NCBI GenBank assembly: GCA_037903355.1
Contig: JBAJFE010000004.1
Coordinates: forward strand, 5,874,001 to 5,938,000
Length of the DNA stretch: 64,000 bases
Direction of reading: 5' to 3'
Source of the DNA: Trichuris trichiura
Taxonomy: Eukaryota; Nematoda; Enoplea; Trichinellida; Trichuridae
Positions within the stretch are counted from its first letter, which is position 1. Each line of letters begins with the position of its first letter. Positions 58,901-64,000 of the stretch are shown in pieces. The position numbers and the translations under genes are program-made. The notes under the pieces are model-generated. The model worked only from the letters and a program-made list of their open reading frames with translations, had not been told where the DNA came from and did not search any database.

Positions 58901-61180
58901 GTCAAGCGCTATCACTACCGCCTTCACCACTACCACCATCTGACCTGCCAAATGGGAGGCAATCGTACGTACTGGCACAGAATCCACCCGCGTAAATCCG
59001 CGTGCAGTTCCGCTGATGAGGACAGTGGGGGCACGAGACAAGACCATTCAACAATAAAGCAAGTTAAGCCAGATCGGCAAACCAACTTTATATTCTGGTA
59101 AGGAAAGGGGAAGTTTTCCCTGACGTACCAGAATATGAAAGTTCAAGACGCTGTTACAAGAAGCAATATTTTCTATTTGAACAACATACCGGAAAAAGCG
59201 GGAATCACAAATTGTGCATTTGTACTTGCGAAGACCAGAGTGAAGCTTATTGTGCCGATTCTGTGACCGCTTGTGCTTAAAGCCTTTGCCGCAGATGGTG
59301 CACCTGTAGGGCATCAATGCAGCATGCTCCTAAAACACAGTCAAAATATGGTGCAATAGCATTGCTGGCATTTTACCCACCTGCTCGTGATTCTTCAATG
59401 CGCCGGGCGTCGCGAACGAATACGGGCAGTAGGTGCAAGCGAAAAGACCACCATTATGATAAGATTCAGCCAAATCATTCCTAGAGGTTTTCCCTTCGGC
59501 AACGCTTTGGTCGTCGCGATCCGCCTCTGGCTCGGGGGTTGTCGCGGCTGATGTACCCGGTTGCTCCATACTAAGACTCGAGCGGGGCGAAGTCTCAAGT
59601 CTTTCAAGCTCATCACTCGCTACTGGAAAGCAAGCAATGTTACTTAAGCAAATTAAAACCGTGTTAACAGCGAACAGCAAGTTAACCGCGCTCGCAGAAA
59701 ACAGTACTATTGCGACTGGCATCATCTCTGCTCATTCAGGAGCCAATTGATCTAGATAAGGCGGAGGACCCCTTTTTCCTTGCAATAGAAGTTAAAGCAG
59801 CACGGTCGCAAGGCCTTCTTCATGGTCACAGCTGACAGGGATCGATTGGGGCGACGGGAGAATCGATGCTAAAGAAGGACAGCTCGCTAACAGGGTACCC
59901 AGGAAGGCAGCGGACAACTCGATCGACAGTGGGTACTCGCCAACTACCCTGGAACCTGACGGCGCTGGTCGATCAACGTTCGCCCGACAGACGGGCTCTC
60001 TCTCTGTCTGCACATATCGGCTTAATAATGACCATCTATTGACAACCAATCTAATCAAGCTGAATCAATCCGATGGGGGAACATGCCTCACGTCCCTTAT
60101 GCCAGAGGATACGCACTGGTAGCAGGTTCCCAACGTGCGATCGCAAGTATAATGCACAGTTTCGTTCCTTAAAACTTTGCTTGCCAAAGGTGCTCAACTG
60201 ATAAGGCTGAGGGGGAGAAAAAGTGACAGAGAGAAAGAGAGACGAGAGAGCTAATGGGGCTCCATTAGGCAACATCGGGCGCCAGGCCGTCGTCCGCCAC
60301 GATGCTACTCTTTTACTGGTCGTCTGTGCCTTAGCTTAACTGCTACTAAGAGGGAGCGTGCGGGCACCATATGGCCTTAATGACGGCTCATTATCGACCG
60401 CTGGACGTCACCCAGCAATGAACCGTGCAGCAGTGAGCTTTGGGCCCACGCGACTAGGGCCGACGGCGTTTCAGCCGCCGCGTCTAGTTCCATTTCTTTC
60501 TTGTTTGTCGATGAAAGAAGAGGCGAGCCGGCGGCCGGTAGTGCTCTTTGAAAAAGTATTCCGGCGGGCCGCAAGCCGACCCTCAGTGACAGCCGGCGCC
60601 GCAGACGTAGTCAAGGGACTTGCACGCTAACGGCTAAACGGAACTGGGCCGAGGCCGCTGCCTGCGTTTTCATCGCCAGGCAGCCATCATCGTCGGTCTG
60701 AGAGGTAGGAAAAAATCGATCCTTGAGATAGGAGCAACCTCACTCACTCACTCCCTCTCTTGCTTTCTCTCTCTCCTCGCTCTTTCTCTTTCACTCACCA
60801 GGCTACCGCCTAAGCTGCTACCTAGTCGAGCGAAGGAGATGAGAGATAGAGAAGAAAGTGAAAATGAAAGAAAACGATGTCAATCGCGCCAGCATAATGA
60901 AGGAACAAATTAAATGAGACCAACGGCCAGTGGTGGCCAGGCGCGCATGTTAAAGGCAGCACAATTGTGCGCTTTCGCAGCAGGCCAACAGCAACCGCAC
61001 CCATTGCGTTCTGGCAGGTGCAACGAAAAGTGACCAGGTCATCCAATCATCATACGACAAAACATCTTACGCTCAATCATGGACTAATGATAGAAGAATG
61101 AGATACAGCAGAGCACAATAAAAGAGACGTAGTTGCTAACCTCGTAGTTGTGTTGGCTTTGCCTGCTTTCTTCTGGACAT
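42211..61180 (-). CDS. ZNF423/ZNF521 (OAZ) orthologue, multi-C2H2 zinc-finger factor
   Basis: Minus-strand exons: 61180-61141, 59622-59381, 59329-59190, 52047-51933, 51878-50781, 48833-47144 and 42530-42211. Phases match at every junction and the sum is 3645 nt, 1214 residues. Vertebrate ZNF423/521 (about 1300 residues) bind EBF and SMAD partners and, by their N-terminus, the NuRD co-repressor; that motif, MSRRKQAKP, is the first exon. Fingers 1-4 (CTYCPYSFATPGALKNHEQ..., GFKHKRSQNRHNKLHSG, SDHLKLHMKTH, CVICQRGFNSNSALESH) match the vertebrate order. So does the late pair LQCHLIEHSF...KLQQH-like and NQKFFFRAELDSH. Two or three further fingers (CSKCKREFP, CEVCGRFFSRKDNLKVHMKTH) follow where vertebrate proteins end. 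Five of six introns cut a finger. Introns of 7.1 and 4.6 kb carry PLE remains. Confidence 0.92.
42717..42776 (+). mobile_element. 60-bp Penelope tail stub with 11-bp duplication
   Basis: Only the last 60 bp of the family (TTTATTATGAAAACTTTTAG and GCCCGTACCAAGACATCATA) is flanked by ATACAAATCTT at 42706-42716 and 42777-42787. It is an extremely 5'-truncated copy in the last intron of the zinc-finger gene, and it marks the 3' end recognised for integration. Confidence 0.8.
43843..43901. repeat. (AAT)n microsatellite
   Basis: About 20 uninterrupted AAT/ATA units in the last intron of the zinc-finger gene. On the minus strand it gives a poly-Tyr or poly-Ile frame that is not coding. Confidence 0.95.
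44130..44375 (+). repeat. Old Penelope-type terminal-repeat fragment
   Basis: Contains diverged CGGAACGCTGTAGTT and GAGCATTCCAAAAG blocks, the core CCATCCATACATTGGTAGAG, GGGAAAACCCGTGGATGGAT, and a tail-like CGAAAACGTCCAATCTTGTT. It is diverged, with no target duplication found. It lies in the 4.6-kb intron. Confidence 0.55.
45756..46230. mobile_element. Fold-back Penelope derivative, 475 bp
   Basis: A long inverted repeat flanked by GTTAAGAACCAT at 45744-45755 and 46231-46242 (12 bp). The tail GAAAACTGGATGTTTTGTAA is at the left end. A direct internal repeat of about 47 bp (TTTTATTGTTCAAAGCTTTC at 45924 and 45977) lies at the turn, as if copying restarted. The hammerhead-like core CUGACGA C GGAAC...GUUCC GAAAGC occurs in the arms. 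It lies in the last intron of the zinc-finger gene. Confidence 0.88.
48834..50780 (-). other. Intron 5 (1.9 kb) of the zinc-finger gene
   Basis: Donor CAG|GTTAGT and acceptor GCTTTAG|GAG. AT-rich, with no repeat or gene recognised. Confidence 0.65.
52048..59189 (-). other. Intron 4 (7.1 kb) of the zinc-finger gene
   Basis: Donor CCG|GTATGT at 59190/59189; acceptor TTTTTCAG|TTCAGACC at 52048/52047. The middle holds a decayed PLE (54500-56230). The remainder shows no gene. A similar GTCGTCACCAAxGAAAAAA sequence near 53717 and 56483 may be related to that element's ends. Confidence 0.65.
54500..56230 (+). pseudogene. Decayed Penelope-like retroelement inside intron 4
   Basis: Recognisable pieces in order: ITMADKGNAVVVP (about 54520, the ITKADKGN box), a QNKNTFH-like segment near 55050, HYVGDVFTAIEKD (about 55270, YVDD box with changes), IEFTVEKESNKRLCFLEVLN (about 55350), TTAYRKSTHLDRRLHYLSNH (about 55440), and a GIY-YIG-like and basic tail (NQDQGKEVSDK, about 56165). 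Many stops and shifts mark it as an old insertion, of another lineage than the copy at 18866 judging by the sequence. Confidence 0.75.
59623..61140 (-). other. Intron 1 (1.5 kb) of the zinc-finger gene
   Basis: Donor CGAG|GTTAGC and acceptor TTTCCAG|TA, phase 1, joining MSRRKQAKPTQLR to VASDELERLE. It is richer in GC and CpG than the rest of the window, with CT-rich runs near 60740-60800. It may carry regulatory sequence. Confidence 0.75.
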
Positions 61181-64000
61181 TTGCTCACCAAGCGCACCTT
61201 GTCAGTAACTGGAATGATGAAAACAGCAGTAGATGGATAGGCTTACTGGATAACGGGTCCTGACGACGAGATGAGATGGTGAAATGAGGAGAACATATAG
61301 GCAACTAATGTGATTCCTTGGACGACTTTCAGGCGACTGCTGCCATCGGCGCAGCGGCGACGACGGCGGCAGTGGCGGCGGCTCAGCTTCGGCAACGATC
61401 GCTAACTGACTGACTGACTGACTGACTGACTGACTGACGATGACAGCGACTGGGCAGCAGGCAGAAGGCGGCGGCGAGTCAACGGCGGTTGGACGACGTG
61501 AAAAGAAGGGAGCGTCGTCGTAAGGGAAAGCGTATCCTCGGACTACGGATCGGACGAACGGGAAAGCTGCTGGCAAACTTGCCGCGCTAGTGGTCAGCTA
61601 TGGAGACTGAAACGGCGACAAGTCAGGCAATTCAATAAACCGGCGTGAACCCACGAACTCCCAGCGGGCAGCTGCTGCAGCGTCAAATTAAGTCGACGGC
61701 CAGGAATTGATAGATAATCTGACGGCTTAGCGTGCATAGCGGCTGCTCCGGCTTCAAATAACACATGCATATACATGTACATAAACATGCATACATATAT
61801 TTATCAGTACAGACATAAATGTATGGGCCTACACATTCGCAAATAAAATTTTAGGTATAGCTTTGTACCCATCCGTCCGATATTTTTAGGCCCGTAAAGA
61901 TATACAACCCCTTGTGCGGGCTATACGCTAGGAAATACGCAAGCCAGCAAACGCCTTAACATCTCCCTCGCTGATGGTACGAAGCAAATAAACGATGGGG
62001 ATCCACGGACAACGACGAAGACTATGACAGCTAGATGATGACAACGATGGCAGCAGCTACGAACCAGTAGGAAACGGTGGCCGCGAACATCGCCCTCACC
62101 CCGCCAGCGATCGGTGAACCAACTGCGCCAGGCGACCACCAATCGCAAACAACCGGAAGGAACCGGACAGCGGCGCGCCGGGTAGCGCTGCCTTGATGGC
62201 GGGTGAACAGCGTCAACGGCGAGCGCACCCGCGCATTCGATCGCCTCTTAGTATCGATCCGACCCTACGACCCGTTGGCATGATGCCAAAGCATCAATGG
62301 CCTCCTGCTGGCGTGGTCAGCGCCCTGAACTGGGGATGGCCACGGTCAAAAGGCCTATCCTAACCTATACCTTCCGCGCAGGTGAGCAGAGTGCCCTGAC
62401 CTTGCCGTTTTGTCAGGCGGCTGAGTGGCCTAGACGAGCTGGTTAAACGTACTCTGGCGCCCAAAGTGCCCGTGACCTGTCGCGCGTCAGCTACGAAAGG
62501 GATTCACATGAGAACGAGTGCAGCCTTGAAGTTGCCTGATCCTCTTTGACAAATGGGCGCAACCAGTGGCGCAGAGCCGCCTGGTGAGCCACCATCAGGC
62601 TTCACATGCTGTTGTTTTTGGAAGGAAGACCATACTGAAAGCAGTACTCGTACTGTTCCTTTCGATGGGTCAGCAACCGTTGAACAAACACCGTTGCAGT
62701 AGATTCAAAAATGGAGTTTGCCCTTTCCGCAGCGGATAGTCATTTGGGATGCTCACAGTTGCTCACCGCTACTCCTGCGGTTCGACTGAAAATTCAGACA
62801 TCCAACGACTAGCTTCTGCTGATAGCGCGGACACCGCCGGGAAAACTAACGGCCTGCTAACTGAGCGTTACTTTCCTCTACAATGCACGCAACAAAGTGA
62901 ACATCTTTAATCCAGAGAGAGCTGTCTATTACTTTTATTAATACATGGAACAGTTTCGCTGAATCATGTATACTTACATGAGAAGCATATCTGCTTCTGT
63001 TTTCTAACGAATAGCAGCGTCAATTTACCGCTAAGCCACCCTTTTGCTTGGTGTTAGTTACGATTACCCTACTCAATGGCAGAGAAAGCATCAACTTTGT
63101 CCCTAAGCATTTGCTAATAAATCTTACTTATTCAGTAGGGCTACAAATTGTGGTGGCTTTTTACCGGGCTTAGTTCGCGGTCAAATGGGCAGCTATCTCC
63201 AACTGGCTGCTGGCAGCTGTCGAAATAAGGTAAATGCTAAAGAGGTGATTCTGACTCAAAATGTTATGAAAACCATACCAAGGTGAAGATGAAACATTCT
63301 GTAACATTACGCATTTTTGCAACTTGTTTTTATGGTGTTTCAATGCCTATAAGTATAGGAAATGCGCCATCAGATGGGTAACTGCAGCTGGCTGTAAAAA
63401 CGAGACAGAGTACATATGTCTCGTACTAATGTTTATTTGGGAGACCATTCAGGCTCTGCTCTGCGCCCTTATCAAGCCAAAACATTTCACTCCTATACTT
63501 ATGCAAAAGACAGTCGTCGCCAGTCGGGGATAAATTTTACACCATTCTAGCCACGCAAGTCAGAGTACGAAATAAAGAAACCCACCTGATTTCTGCTAAC
63601 GAGAAGTTCCGCGCTGCTGAAAAATACGACAAACCACTTTTTCCTATGGAGCCGTTCTGCTGATAAAGGCATGGAGCTTAGTAAAGTCGCTTGTTCTGTT
63701 CTCAGCCTTCGATGATGGAAGAATGCATTTTTCCTTTAGTTTGTCAGTGATAGGAGGGGGCTCATTAGGAAAGTCTGATATCAGCCTCCAATAAGGGGCT
63801 GACAAGCCAGGTTCACCTCAGCTGACGAAGAAAGTTCATGAGGTTTTGCTCTTGTTGAATTTTTAGTGACTTGGCGGAGTCAACAGCAGTAGACGATTAT
63901 GTGGTATTTCTCATATTGAAGTTCAGCTCCTCTTAGCAAGGGGATCCACCTTTTAACTGACTTGCAGGGTCTTAACAGTATTCAAGTTTGCCACTGCCTT
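61181..64000. promoter_or_regulatory. 5' region of the zinc-finger gene
   Basis: Upstream of the first coding exon the sequence to about 62500 is rich in GC and CpG, with a triplet-rich GCGGCGACGACGGCGGCAGT stretch near 61350-61380. I infer a 5' untranslated region or promoter, perhaps with further non-coding exons. From 62500 to 64000 composition returns to AT-rich and I see no feature. No TATA box is claimed. Confidence 0.45.
61405..61438. repeat. (TGAC)n microsatellite
   Basis: Eight or so TGAC units about 225 bp upstream of the ATG of the zinc-finger gene, within the GC-rich region. Confidence 0.9.

Noticed and set aside
60358..60630. Plus-strand frame in the GC-rich region
   Set aside because: It lies in intron 1 of the zinc-finger gene, stays open because of base composition, and has no motif.
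63262..63310. TTATGAAAACCATACCAAGG followed by AAACATTCTGTAAC, like a Penelope tail
   Set aside because: The order and spacing of the blocks differ from the tail of the other copies and no flanking duplication is visible.

Overview
This is a window of an animal nuclear genome. It holds four multi-exon host genes with spliceosomal introns, many of about 48-55 nt, and a dense load of mobile-element remains. The short introns with TTTTCAG-type 3' splice sites, the moderate GC, and the mix of Penelope-like, copia, Ty3/gypsy-like, hAT, Merlin, Tigger and mariner remains suggest a compact invertebrate genome. A nematode of the Dorylaimia (Trichuris-like) is my best guess, held weakly.

Host genes. 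(1) 9025-10467, minus: a ZMYND11/BS69-type chromatin reader with PHD, bromodomain-like and MYND domains but no PWWP. (2) 24077-25855, plus: a B-type mitotic cyclin in nine exons, all introns phase 0, one of them GC-AG. (3) 38915-41855, plus: a protein resembling the N-terminal part of SPIDR, a scaffold in homologous recombination. (4) 42211-61180, minus: a complete ZNF423/ZNF521 (OAZ) orthologue in seven exons. It runs from a 13-codon first exon carrying the MSRRKQAKP motif to a last exon with two extra C2H2 fingers, and its phases sum to 1214 codons. Genes 3 and 4 converge about 350 bp apart.

Mobile elements. The main theme is one group of Penelope-like elements (PLEs). A nearly intact coding copy lies at 18866-21775 and decayed coding copies at about 12.9-16.35 kb and 54.5-56.2 kb. 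Non-coding fold-back derivatives lie at 1918-2930, 23428-23763, 26824-27118, 36718-36950, 36959-37282, 40839-41053 and 45756-46230. Short stubs lie at 28276-28429, 28446-28566 and 42717-42776. Almost all have 8-15 bp target-site duplications, a conserved 3' tail and a hammerhead-ribozyme-like motif in the terminal repeat. Other elements are a copia element (29214-33750), a Ty3/gypsy-like remnant with its two LTRs inverted (34370-36494), two near-identical 835-bp hAT-type elements with perfect 8-bp duplications (14626-15460, 17516-18351), and Merlin, Tigger/pogo and mariner fossils.

The most interesting observation is at 40839-41053. A 215-bp fold-back PLE derivative has inserted into a coding exon of the SPIDR-like gene. 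Its duplicated target contains CAG|GT and its tail ends in CATTTTC, so the insertion brings a 5' and a 3' splice site. Splicing between them would remove the element and restore the reading frame exactly. This looks like an intron being born from a transposon (an introner-like event). A family of such elements could seed introns across the genome.
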